Assembly: GCF_001922345.1 (NCBI RefSeq)
Contig: NZ_CP018811.1
Coordinates: 124,001-188,000 of the forward strand
Reading direction: 5' to 3'
Origin: Paraburkholderia sp. SOS3
Lineage (GTDB): Bacteria; Pseudomonadota; Gammaproteobacteria; Burkholderiales; Burkholderiaceae
DNA: 64,000 bases
Part shown: in pieces, positions 17,976-25,778 of the stretch
How positions within the stretch are numbered: the stretch's first letter is position 1
How the letters are laid out: every line of letters starts with the position of its first letter
Program-made: the position numbers and the translations under genes
The notes under the pieces: generated by a model
The model's input: the letters and a program-made list of their open reading frames with translations, nothing else
Told to the model about the DNA's origin: nothing
Databases searched by the model: none

Positions 17976-19550
17976 ATGTCCTATCCGGCCGCGAACAGTC
18001 TGCGCCGCTCGCTGCTGCGCCGCCTGGCCGCTCCTTTGTCGCTGCTCGCGCTGATGAGCGGCCTGATCGCGTACTGGCTCGCGTGGCAATACACGCAGCA
18101 TGTCGTCGACCGGTCGCTGGCCGATCTCGCCACCGCGATCTCGAAGCAGATCCAGATTGCCGGGCCCAATGCGCGCATCGCCGTGCCGCCGCTCGCGCAA
18201 GCGATGTTCTCGGACCCTGTCGAACATCTCGTCTACCGCATCAGCACCGGTGAAACGGAAATTGCCGGCGATCCGAACCTGCCGCTGCAAGGCACGAGCG
18301 TGCGGCGGATGCACTATGCATACGTCTTCGAAACGAAGCACGAGGGCGTGACGGTGCGCGTCGCGCAGGTGCGCGTCGATCAGCCGGTCGGCAATCCGAT
18401 CGTCATCGAAGTCGGCCAGCCCGTGCGTCATCGTTTCCGCATCGCGGCCGAGTTTCTGATCGCGATCATGATGCCGTTGCTGCTTCTGCTGCTTGCCGGC
18501 TGGGTGATCGTCTGGCGTGTCGTGAACCAGCAGTTGAATCCGCTCACCGATCTCGCCGATTCGCTGAACCGGCAGACGCACACGTCGCTCGAACCGGTCG
18601 ACGAAACTTTTGTGCCGGTCGAGATCCGGCCGCTGACCGGGGCGTTGAACGGTCTGCTCGACCGCCTGAAAACCGCGCTCGATTCGCAGCGCAAGTTCAT
18701 CGCCGATGCGGCGCACCAGCTGCGCACGCCGCTGACCGCCGTGAAGCTGCATGCGGAACAGGCCGCCGTCGCGCGCGATCCGCAACAGACGCTCGCCGCG
18801 GTGCGCGAGCTGCGCGCCGCCGCCGATCGCGCGGTGCGGCTGTCGAACCAGTTGCTGTCGCTTGCGCGCGCCGAGCCGGGCGAGCAGGCCGCGCGCTTCG
18901 TCAATATCGACATGGCGGCGCTTGCCTTCGACACCGGCGCCGAATGGGTGCCGCGCGCGCTAGCCGCGCACGTCGATCTCGGCTTCCAGCGTCTCGACGA
19001 TCCGTCGAACGACCGCCCCTTGATTGCGCGCGGCAACCCCGTGCTGCTGCGCGAAGTCATTGCCAACCTGCTCGACAATGCGCTCAAGTACGTACCGCTC
19101 GCGCGCCTGCACGGTGGCCGCATCACGATGACGGTCGAGGAAACGGTGATCGACAGCGTCGGCATGGCGGAACTCACCGTCGAGGACAATGGGCCCGGTG
19201 TGCCCGCTACGCAGCAGCCTGACCTTTTCAAGCGGTTCTTCCGCGGCGACCGGCATCGCGAATCGCAAAGCGGCGTCGACGGCGGCGCCGGGCTTGGCCT
19301 CGCCATCGTCCACGACATCATGGTGCTGCATCACGGCAGCGTGCATTACGAAGATGCGCCCGAAGGCGGCGCGCGCTTCATTGTGCGCATCCCGATCGTG
19401 ATCGGCGCGGCACGCCGCGCAGACGGCAAAGAGTGCCACGACGAGCGGGACGGCGAGAAAGGCAACGAGCACGCCGAGCGTGTCGAGCATGACGCGGCGC
19501 TGCCTCAGGGCGCAAAAAAATCGGCGCATAACGCGCCGATCGATCTGTGA
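17976..19550 (+). CDS. Sensor histidine kinase (TctE-like) with an extended charged tail
   Basis: Inner-membrane sensor kinase (524 aa). Start ATG 17976 gives MSYPAANSLRRSLLRRLAAP; the frame is open further upstream but that part does not look coding. TM1 near residues 17-37, a periplasmic 2CSK-type sensor of about 120 residues, TM2 near 160-185, HAMP, H-box ADAAHQLRTPL with phospho-His 247, N-box NLLDNALKY and G-boxes DNGPGVP and GAGLGLAIVHDIM. The kinase fold ends near FIVRIPIV; the following ~50 residues (ECHDERDGEKGNEHAERVEH) are highly charged and overlap the SET gene's terminator. The 275-bp gap from the regulator gene is unusually wide for such a pair. Confidence 0.88.
   Translation: MSYPAANSLRRSLLRRLAAPLSLLALMSGLIAYWLAWQYTQHVVDRSLADLATAISKQIQIAGPNARIAVPPLAQAMFSDPVEHLVYRISTGETEIAGDPNLPLQGTSVRRMHYAYVFETKHEGVTVRVAQVRVDQPVGNPIVIEVGQPVRHRFRIAAEFLIAIMMPLLLLLLAGWVIVWRVVNQQLNPLTDLADSLNRQTHTSLEPVDETFVPVEIRPLTGALNGLLDRLKTALDSQRKFIADAAHQLRTPLTAVKLHAEQAAVARDPQQTLAAVRELRAAADRAVRLSNQLLSLARAEPGEQAARFVNIDMAALAFDTGAEWVPRALAAHVDLGFQRLDDPSNDRPLIARGNPVLLREVIANLLDNALKYVPLARLHGGRITMTVEETVIDSVGMAELTVEDNGPGVPATQQPDLFKRFFRGDRHRESQSGVDGGAGLGLAIVHDIMVLHHGSVHYEDAPEGGARFIVRIPIVIGAARRADGKECHDERDGEKGNEHAERVEHDAALPQGAKKSAHNAPIDL
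19514..19540 (-). terminator. Intrinsic terminator of the SET-domain gene
   Basis: Minus-strand stem of 8 bp (ATCGGCGC / GCGCCGAT, 5-nt loop) followed by seven T, about 80 nt after the SET-gene stop at 19622. It lies inside the last codons of the convergent kinase gene, so the two transcripts overlap at their 3' ends. Confidence 0.83.
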
Positions 19551-19621
19551 TTGCGATTCGCTGATCGCGCGTGCAGCCGCGCGTGGCCACCGACATGGCA
19601 GCCTGACAAGGCTGCCGCCGC

Positions 19622-20110
19622 TCATTTCTTTTTCTTTTTGCTCTTCTTCTCTTTCCCGTCTTTTTCCGGCGGTGCGAGCATCGTGCCGCGACATTTGCGG
19701 GCTCCGCAGCGGCATTCGTATTCGCGCTTCAGTTTCTTCGTCTGACGCGCGTCGATCACAAGGCCGTAATCGTAGAACAGCTCTTCGCCGGCCTCGATAT
19801 CGCGCAGCGCATCGATAAACACATGTCCGTCGATCTCTTCGGCTTCGCAATTCGGCGCACAGGAGTGGTTGATCCAGCGCGCGCTGTTGCCGTTCACTTT
19901 GCCGTCGATCACGCCGCCGTTGTCGAGCGCGAAGTAAAACGTGTGATTCGGTTCGTCCGGGTCATGCGGATGACGCCGCAATGCCTCTTTCCACGAGATC
20001 CGCTCCCCCTTGTACTCGATCAGGCGTTCGCCCGCTGCGATCGGTTCGAGCGCAAACACGCCTTTGCCATGGACGCCCGATTGGCGCACGGCGATCCTGC
20101 GTGAACTCAT
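19622..20110 (-). CDS. SET-domain protein-lysine methyltransferase
   Basis: SAM-dependent lysine methyltransferase of 162 aa. Starts MSSRRIAVRQSGVHGKGVFA, the usual SET entry (GKGVFA). The SAM/pseudoknot motif is intact as RWINHSCAPNCEAEEIDG near residue 78, the catalytic GEELFYDYG near residue 108, and a post-SET zinc cluster CRCGARKCRG near residue 133. The C-terminus is almost pure Lys (KDGKEKKSKKKKK), which suggests nucleic-acid or nucleoid binding. Bacterial substrates of such enzymes are mostly unknown. It ends at its own terminator and is convergent with the kinase gene. Confidence 0.9.
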   Translation of the reverse strand: MSSRRIAVRQSGVHGKGVFALEPIAAGERLIEYKGERISWKEALRRHPHDPDEPNHTFYFALDNGGVIDGKVNGNSARWINHSCAPNCEAEEIDGHVFIDALRDIEAGEELFYDYGLVIDARQTKKLKREYECRCGARKCRGTMLAPPEKDGKEKKSKKKKK

Positions 20111-20184
20111 TGAATGAATCCTTGTGAAAAACTAAGGTGGACTTTCCGTCCGCTTTCCGACTGTTTTTTTAGTCCGGATAGCAA

Positions 20185-20209
20185 ACGCGGCGCCCTCATG
20201 GCGCCGCGT
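20185..20209 (-). terminator. GC-rich hairpin after the Old Yellow Enzyme gene
   Basis: A perfect 10-bp inverted repeat (ACGCGGCGCC / GGCGCCGCGT, 5-nt loop). On the minus strand it is followed by only TTTGC, so termination would be weak. It lies 110 nt past the stop at 20319. Confidence 0.5.
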
Positions 20210-20318
20210 CGACAGTTGATGCGCATCCGCATCACAACCGGCATCCTACACGGTCGATATGATTTCGTTCAAGCGTCGGCGCGCACACGAAGCACCTTCC
20301 TGCGCATCGCTCGGAAGA

Positions 20319-21431
20319 TCACCGCTGCCCGAACGAAATATCGCCGAACAGCGCCTTCTGGTCGCGCGGCTGCGAACGCCAGTATTGCGGGGGCGCCTGC
20401 ACCGACGCGCCCAGTTGTGCAGCGGCGTGCCATGGCCAGCGCGGATCGTACAGCATGGCGCGCGCCATGGCGACGAGATCGGCGTCGCCTTCCTCGACGA
20501 GCCGGTTTGCGTGTTCGGGATCGCTGATCAAACCGACCGCGATCGTCGGCAAGCCGGTCGCTTCCTTGATCGCCTTCGCGAATGGCGCCTGGTAACCGGG
20601 TTCGACCGGAATTTTCTGCAGCGGCGACACCCCGCCGCTCGACGCGTCGATCCAGTCGCAGCCGCGCTTTTTCAGTTCCCGCGCGAAGGCGATCGTGTCG
20701 TCGATCGTCAGTCCGCCGTCGACCCAGTCCACGGCCGAGACGCGCACGCCGACCGGTCTGTCGGCCGGAAAGGCGGCCCGCACGATATCGAAAATCTCGA
20801 GCGGAAAACGCATGCGGTTTTCGAGCGACCCGCCATATTCGTCGCCGCGCCGATTCGCAATCGGCGAAAGGAATTCGTGCAGCAGATAGCCGTGCGCGCA
20901 GTGAATCTCGAGCGCATCGACGCCAAGCCGCGCCGCGCGGCGCGCCGCTGCGCCGAATGCATCGCGAATGCGGTTGAGGCCCGGATAGTCGAGTGCGAGC
21001 GGCGGCTCCTCGCCGGCCTTGTGCGGCAATGCCGAAGGCGCGTGCGGCAACCAGCCGCCGTCGGATACCGGAATCAGCTGACCGCCCTCCCACGGCGTAT
21101 GGCTAGACGCCTTGCGGCCCGCGTGCGCGAGCTGCATCGCAACCGGAATGTCGGAATACTTGCGAATCGCGGCGAGCACCGGCACGAGCGCGGCCTCGGT
21201 CATGTCGTCCCACAGGCCGAGATCGCCCGGCGTGATGCGCCCGTCCGGCTCGACAGCAGTCGCTTCGATGATCAGCATGCCCGCGCCCGACAGCGCAAGA
21301 TGCCCGAGATGGATCATGTGCCACGCGGTCGCTTCGCCGCGTTCGGCGGAGTACTGGCACATCGGCGAGACGACGATGCGATTCGGCAGCGTCACGCTAC
21401 GCAGCGTGAGCGGAGAAAACAGGGCGCTCAT
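20319..21431 (-). CDS. NADH:flavin oxidoreductase, Old Yellow Enzyme family (YqjM-like)
   Basis: FMN-dependent ene-reductase of 370 aa that reduces activated C=C bonds with NAD(P)H. I used the ATG at 21431, giving MSALFSPLTLRSVTLPNRIV; upstream residues lack family resemblance. OYE markers are VVSPMCQYSA near residue 20 (Cys redox sensor typical of the YqjM class), QLAHAGRKAS near residue 100 and the substrate/flavin pair region EIHCAHGYLLHEFLSP near residue 170, with the C-terminal PPQYWRSQP. Physiological substrate unknown; detoxification of electrophiles is a common role. Confidence 0.9.
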   Translation of the reverse strand: MSALFSPLTLRSVTLPNRIVVSPMCQYSAERGEATAWHMIHLGHLALSGAGMLIIEATAVEPDGRITPGDLGLWDDMTEAALVPVLAAIRKYSDIPVAMQLAHAGRKASSHTPWEGGQLIPVSDGGWLPHAPSALPHKAGEEPPLALDYPGLNRIRDAFGAAARRAARLGVDALEIHCAHGYLLHEFLSPIANRRGDEYGGSLENRMRFPLEIFDIVRAAFPADRPVGVRVSAVDWVDGGLTIDDTIAFARELKKRGCDWIDASSGGVSPLQKIPVEPGYQAPFAKAIKEATGLPTIAVGLISDPEHANRLVEEGDADLVAMARAMLYDPRWPWHAAAQLGASVQAPPQYWRSQPRDQKALFGDISFGQR

Positions 21432-21569
21432 GGGATGGGACTCGGTGGAACGTGAGGAGGAGCGTTCGAGAATAGCACCGGGTCCGAAGTGCTGCACACG
21501 CGGGCGAATCGTTGTTTTTGCTGTTGTCCGGCCGCGGCTTGCTCTCAACGGCATTGCTTCGGGCGCGGG

Positions 21570-22316
21570 TCAATCCGCAGGCGTATCGAGCCTCCTGCTC
21601 CACGATTCGACCGCGCCGTTCGCGAGCCGCTTCGCGGCCGTCGCACGCCATGAAGGTGTCAGCGCGTCGAGATTGGCCATCTGCTCGAGCGCGGTGCGGT
21701 TGTCGCGATCGACGTAAAGCACATGCAGCAGGCGCTCGACGGTCCACTGCGGATGCACGCGCGCGAGCCGCTCGATGCGATCGCCGGCGCCGATCTTGCC
21801 TGCTTCGAGTACGCGGTAGTACCAGCCGGTGCGCAGCGTCTGCTGCACGCGCCGCGACATATCGTCGCGTGCGAAGCGCAGGTTCAGTTTCCAGCACGGC
21901 TGGCGCGGCTGAGAGAGCTGTACGATCGCGTCGCCGATGCGGTAAACGTCGCCGACGCATACATTTGCTTCGGTCATGCCGAGCGTACTGATGTTCTCGC
22001 CGAATGCGCCGCGCGATGCCAAACGCGCAACGCCCGGCGCGGCCGTTGCGCAAACGTCGCAATCAACGCCGTTGCTGCGCTGAAGCCATTCGCTGCGCCA
22101 TGTCGCGTAATGATCGAACGGATAGTGATGCAGCGCTTTTTCCACGCCGCCATGATGCTTCGCGTCGGCCTGCTCGTCGCCGTCGAGGCCCGTTTCGTCG
22201 AGGCGAACGCGTGCGGCGACCGGATGCTTGTCGATCGCGCTGCGCTTTCCGGAATCGCCAAGCGGTGCGACCTTGCCCATCAATAGCGCGTCGACGCGGC
22301 ACAGAATGTCATTCAT
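21570..22316 (-). CDS. YiiM-like MOSC-domain protein
   Basis: Soluble 248-aa protein with a MOSC (molybdenum cofactor sulfurase C-terminal) domain. The block DAKHHGGVEKALHHYPFDHY near residue 50 matches the YiiM branch, and FGENISTLGMTEANVCVGDVYR plus the conserved Cys in RQPCWKLNLRF near residue 130 complete the domain; a 3-alpha C-terminal segment follows. YiiM-type proteins handle N-hydroxylated substrates such as 6-hydroxylaminopurine by use of molybdenum cofactor. ATG 22316 chosen (MNDILCRVDALL); no strong ribosome site is visible. The next gene (22370) is close and on the same strand. Confidence 0.85.
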   Translation of the reverse strand: MNDILCRVDALLMGKVAPLGDSGKRSAIDKHPVAARVRLDETGLDGDEQADAKHHGGVEKALHHYPFDHYATWRSEWLQRSNGVDCDVCATAAPGVARLASRGAFGENISTLGMTEANVCVGDVYRIGDAIVQLSQPRQPCWKLNLRFARDDMSRRVQQTLRTGWYYRVLEAGKIGAGDRIERLARVHPQWTVERLLHVLYVDRDNRTALEQMANLDALTPSWRATAAKRLANGAVESWSRRLDTPAD

Positions 22317-22369
22317 GGCGGGTATGGACAATCGACAAGGCAAAGCGGCTGGTCATTCTCACGACAGTC

Positions 22370-23092
22370 TTACGACTGCTGCGCGTCGAGTCGATCGAGC
22401 CACTCGCCGAACATCCGCGATGCGGCAGCTTCGAGCGCCGGGCCGAAGCGCGCCGTCTCTTCACGCAATTGCGATACGTCGATGCCGTGCGTGACGAGTT
22501 CGCTCGCGTGACCAATCAGCCATGGTTCGAAGCGTTCGGTGCGAATCTCAGGATGGCATTGCAAACCGAGTACGTGATTGCCGAATGAAAACGCCTGGTT
22601 TTCGCAAAGAGGTGTGGACGCGAGGCGTGTCGCGCCCGCGGGCAAGTCGAACGTATCGCCATGCCAATGGAGCATCGACGTCGATCGACCGTCAAGATGA
22701 CGAATTGATGACGCGCATCCCGCTTCGGTCAACGTCAACGGTGCCCAGCCGATTTCCGCGTGCCGGGCCGGATAAACGCGTGCGCCCATCGCTCGTGCGA
22801 TCAACTGCGCGCCGAGGCAGATGCCGAGCGTCGGCAAGCCCGCGGCGACGCGCTTTTCGATCATCGAAAGCAGCGGCCCCAATGTGGGATAGCGGTTGTC
22901 GTCGTAGGCGCCGATCGGCCCGCCGAGCACGACCATCAACGACGGCGCGACCGGATTGGGCGCCTCGATGCGCGCAAAGCCGACGTCGAGATAACGGACG
23001 GGCCATCCGCGCTCGCCGAGCACGAGTTCGAGACTGCCCAGATCCTCGAAGTGCACATGGCGAATGGCCAGAACTTCGTGATTCATCGGCAT
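22370..23092 (-). CDS. Class I glutamine amidotransferase (GMP synthase-like domain)
   Basis: 240-aa stand-alone GATase1-domain protein. The nucleophile elbow is TLGICLGAQLIARAMG with Cys92, and the catalytic His-Glu pair is in LGLQCHPEIR. The oxyanion block VVLGGPIGAYDD is near residue 55. Such proteins hydrolyse gamma-glutamyl bonds; without a synthase partner the substrate is unknown (gamma-glutamyl amines are one option). It lies 53 bp upstream of the MOSC gene on the same strand, so the two are probably co-transcribed. An ATG at 23086 is an alternative start. Confidence 0.87.
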   Translation of the reverse strand: MPMNHEVLAIRHVHFEDLGSLELVLGERGWPVRYLDVGFARIEAPNPVAPSLMVVLGGPIGAYDDNRYPTLGPLLSMIEKRVAAGLPTLGICLGAQLIARAMGARVYPARHAEIGWAPLTLTEAGCASSIRHLDGRSTSMLHWHGDTFDLPAGATRLASTPLCENQAFSFGNHVLGLQCHPEIRTERFEPWLIGHASELVTHGIDVSQLREETARFGPALEAAASRMFGEWLDRLDAQQS

Positions 23093-23298
23093 ATCTCACT
23101 TCGCGTTGACAAAAGACGCGCCTTCCCGCCGACGCGGGAGCATGCGCAGCAAGCTGCTGCCGCCACGGCGCGATACTGCATGCTGCATGGCGAACGCATT
23201 GCAAACGGGCGGAGCGTCGCGCCCCGCTACGTTGCTGAAACTGGCGTTTTCACGCAGCGCAAGCGCTGCTGGCGAGCCGGCCCCGCAGTTTAGCGGAG

Positions 23299-23949
23299 TC
23301 AGGCCTGCTGCGCGAAGATCTTCCAGGTTTTCTTTTGCGTCGCGAGATCCGCGGTTTCGTGGACCGAGCAATCGAGCCGCAGATCGGTATCCGACATCGT
23401 GATGTCGAGCAGCGCGCAGCGATGCAGCGACTTCTTCGGATTCTTGCTCGGCTCGAAATGCGTGCAAGTGACACACATGCGGTGCACGGGAATCTGGCCT
23501 TGCACTTCGAGTTGCCGAACCGTCTTCAGCAACGTGCGATAGAACATGGCCTGTTCATCGTCGCGCAATGTGCCGACTGCCTTCGACAGGAAGTCCGGCC
23601 ACTGCGCCGCACGCTTGGCCGCCGTGCGCCCACGCGCCGTCAAACGGACCGCGAGAGCGCGACCGTCGTCGAGCGCCCGTCGCTTTTCGACGAGACCCTT
23701 GCCTTCCAGCGTGCTCACCGCATCGCTCGTCGTCGCGGCGGTCAACGCCGTTTCGCGTGCGATTTCGCCGAGACGCATCGGGCCCTTGCGCTGCATCAGC
23801 AGCACGAGAATTTCACCCTGGGTGGGCGTCAGGCCTGCGCCCTCCGCCCATTCCCATGCCTGGCTACGCATTGCCGTGCTGAGTCGTAACAGACTGTGGG
23901 TCACCCGCCCGGTAGCCTGCTCTCCGTAAACGCCTTCGCTCATAGTCAT
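23299..23949 (-). CDS. MarR-family regulator with C-terminal four-cysteine extension
   Basis: 216-aa transcriptional regulator. Winged-helix core at residues 30-110 (LTPTQGEILVLLMQRKGPMR, ETALTAATTSDAVSTLEGKG, wing VEKRRALDDGRALAVRLT). Past the usual MarR length comes a segment with four Cys: C159 and C162 (CVTC), C178 and C194, with even 15-residue spacings, in a tail that contains HF, HRC and VHE. That pattern suggests a metal or Fe-S site or a thiol switch. The upstream region (23950-24654) is long and regulatory in appearance. Confidence 0.87.
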   Translation of the reverse strand: MTMSEGVYGEQATGRVTHSLLRLSTAMRSQAWEWAEGAGLTPTQGEILVLLMQRKGPMRLGEIARETALTAATTSDAVSTLEGKGLVEKRRALDDGRALAVRLTARGRTAAKRAAQWPDFLSKAVGTLRDDEQAMFYRTLLKTVRQLEVQGQIPVHRMCVTCTHFEPSKNPKKSLHRCALLDITMSDTDLRLDCSVHETADLATQKKTWKIFAQQA

Positions 23950-24098
23950 TCGTTGGTTATTGACGACGTGCCTCTGCGTGTTGGCAGCAATGCAAACCGC
24001 CGGCAGCCGTGTGGGGTTGTCCCGCCAGAAAAGCCGGCGAGCCGATTCCTACTATCTCAAAAATTTCCTGCTTTGCACGCCTGTCCCGGCGCGTTAAT

Positions 24099-24122
24099 GG
24101 GAGAGTCGCATACTCTCTTTTT
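24099..24122 (+). terminator. Plus-strand intrinsic terminator without an obvious gene
   Basis: A 6-bp stem GAGAGT / ACTCTC (5-nt loop, two further possible G-T pairs) is followed by five T. No plus-strand gene ends here, so if functional it would end an antisense transcript or a small RNA starting within 23950-24090. Confidence 0.5.
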
Positions 24123-24323
24123 GTCCGCAGCGACCATTGCACCCGTTTGATCGAAAAAATCCGCCGACAGACCCACCGCGAGACCTGCCGATAGACCTAC
24201 CGATAACCGACACCGGATCCTTCGAATCAACCTCAACCGGGAGCAGCGGGACCATTCGCTGCGGCGAAGTCGTCATTCTATGCGAGAGCGGCGAATCGTA
24301 CAGCTAAGTTGTCCAACGCAATC

Positions 24324-24332
24324 TGTGGATAA
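24324..24332 (-). promoter_or_regulatory. Perfect DnaA box
   Basis: TGTGGATAA, the exact complement of the consensus TTATCCACA, in a long intergenic region. One of two perfect boxes in the window, the other being at 27858-27866. Confidence 0.7.
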
Positions 24333-24490
24333 CCACGGGAAAGACCGTTGACTGCCTGTGCGTGAATTCTTGATAACGCGCAACCGCGTCAAAGTCGGAT
24401 CCAGGCTGTCAGCCGTTGCAAGCGTTGATCCAGCGGCGCTGCGCATGGTTATGATTTTCGCAGTGCTTTGACTTTTCAGGAGATTATTCT

Positions 24491-24547
24491 GTTGTCCACA
24501 GACAAGTGCAATGCTTGTTAACTACTACTACGTTTGTATATGTAAAC
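24491..24547 (-). repeat. Origin-like element, copy A (DnaA box plus trinucleotide run)
   Basis: Read on the plus strand: DnaA-like box TTGTCCACA (24492-24500), a 20-nt spacer, ACTACTACTAC (24521-24531) and an AT-rich tract TTTGTATATGTAAAC. This order (box, spacer, 3'-GAT-type trinucleotides, AT-rich DNA) is that described for the basal unwinding system of bacterial oriC. The complement matches copy B at 27628-27686 through GTTTAC, ACGTAGTAGNAGTTAACAAG and TGTGGACAAC at nearly equal spacing. Confidence 0.65.
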
Positions 24548-24590
24548 ATTGGAAAGAACATGGGAGCCCGAAGCCGGGGCCTTTTAAACG

Positions 24591-24613
24591 AAAAAACCCG
24601 CTAAAAGCGGGTT
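24591..24613 (-). terminator. Intrinsic terminator of the ligase/antiporter operon
   Basis: Minus-strand 8-bp stem AACCCGCT / AGCGGGTT with a 3-nt loop, with six T at its 3' end, 42 nt past the stop at 24655. Confidence 0.88.
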
Positions 24614-24654
24614 CATCAAGATGACAGAATTTGACGGAGCTTTTATCCGCTTGC

Positions 24655-25770
24655 CTATGCGCGCCATTGCAGGCATTGCTGACGCACTGCTTCGTGCAGC
24701 GATTTTTCGTCGTGGTAAACCGTGCGCAGCCACGTTGCATCGTTGATCTGACCGCGCGCGATCGAGCCGACCTCGTCGAGCGCCTTCGTCGAACTCAATG
24801 CTTCGGCGTGCGGCGCGATTTGCTCGAGCGTTTGAATGATGTCTTCGGAGATCGTGCGGCGTTCTCCCGTTTGCGGGTCGATACAGGTGCCCGCAAGGCC
24901 GAAACGGCATGCTTCGAAACGGTTAAACGTATAGACGAGGTAGTCGTCCTCTTTTGGCGTAAGGGGTTTGTCCAGAAGCAGATGCCGCGCGAGCGTCTGG
25001 ATATAGCAGGCGATGGCGGCCGCGCGATCGACCGACAGCGGCGTGTCCATCACGCGAACTTCGATCGTGCCGAAACCTGGCTTTGGGCGAATGTCCCAGT
25101 AGAAATCTTTCATGCTGTTGACGACACCGGTATGGACCATCTTCGAAAAGTATTCTTCGAAGCTGTCCCACGTCAGCACGAACGGCGCGCGGCCCGATAG
25201 CGGAAACGCGAAGACCGAATTCAGACGTGCCGAATGAAATCCGGTGTCGACGCCCTGCACGAACGGTGACGAAGCCGACAGCGCAATGAAATGCGGAATG
25301 AATCGGGACATCGAATGAAGCAGGAATAGCGCGCTATCCGAATCGGGGCAGCCGATATGGACATGCTGTCCAAACACCGTGAACTGCTTGGCAAGGTAAC
25401 CGTAGAGTTCCGATAAATACTGAAAGCGCGGCGTATCGACGATCTGCCGCTCGCTCCATTGCTGGAACGCATGCGTGCCGCCGCCGCACAGGCCGACGTT
25501 GAGCCGGTCAGCCGCGGCCACGAGCGTATCGCGGATGGTGCGCAGATCGGCCACCGCCTGTTCGTGAGACGTGCAGATGCCGGTCGACAGCTCGATCATG
25601 CTTTCGGTGATTTCCGGCGTGATATTGCCTGGAATCTTTTCGTCCTTGATCAGGCGCAGCAGATCGGACGCGGCTTTGGTCAGATCATAGTCATGCGTGT
25701 TCACAATCTGCATTTCGAGTTCGATACCGAAGGTGAACGGTTTCGAATCGACGAAGGGTTCGAGTGACAT
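24655..25770 (-). CDS. YbdK-family carboxylate-amine ligase (GCS2-type glutamate-cysteine ligase-like)
   Basis: 371-aa enzyme of the GCS2 family, which forms gamma-glutamyl or similar amide bonds with ATP. It starts [20 protein letters not shown], the metal/ATP-binding GIELE motif; further family blocks are [26 protein letters not shown] near residue 92, [15 protein letters not shown] near residue 133 and [13 protein letters not shown] near residue 225. Weak glutamate-cysteine ligase activity is known for YbdK; the true substrate is not. It lies 8 bp after the antiporter gene, hence an operon. A classical gshA is present at 50261-51874, so this enzyme is not needed for ordinary glutathione synthesis. 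Confidence 0.9.
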   Translation of the reverse strand: MSLEPFVDSKPFTFGIELEMQIVNTHDYDLTKAASDLLRLIKDEKIPGNITPEITESMIELSTGICTSHEQAVADLRTIRDTLVAAADRLNVGLCGGGTHAFQQWSERQIVDTPRFQYLSELYGYLAKQFTVFGQHVHIGCPDSDSALFLLHSMSRFIPHFIALSASSPFVQGVDTGFHSARLNSVFAFPLSGRAPFVLTWDSFEEYFSKMVHTGVVNSMKDFYWDIRPKPGFGTIEVRVMDTPLSVDRAAAIACYIQTLARHLLLDKPLTPKEDDYLVYTFNRFEACRFGLAGTCIDPQTGERRTISEDIIQTLEQIAPHAEALSSTKALDEVGSIARGQINDATWLRTVYHDEKSLHEAVRQQCLQWRA

Positions 25771-25778
25771 GGCGTCCT

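Larger units (their letters stand above)
23950..24654. other. 700-bp intergenic region with origin-like elements
   Basis: No credible gene. It holds a plus-strand terminator-like hairpin (24099-24122), a degenerate repeat of GACC(T/A)CCGATA-like units around 24165-24205, one perfect DnaA box (24324-24332), the first copy of a DnaA-box/trinucleotide element (24491-24547) and the ligase-gene terminator (24591-24613). Parts of it are clearly more AT-rich than the neighbouring genes. Confidence 0.65.

Noticed and set aside
19378..19500. Hydrophobic minus-strand peptide (MLDTLGVLVAFLAVPLVVAL) opposite the kinase tail
   Set aside because: The frame runs on antisense to the conserved kinase domain without a stop, no ribosome site is present, and the charged/hydrophobic mirror is a usual effect of reading the complementary strand.
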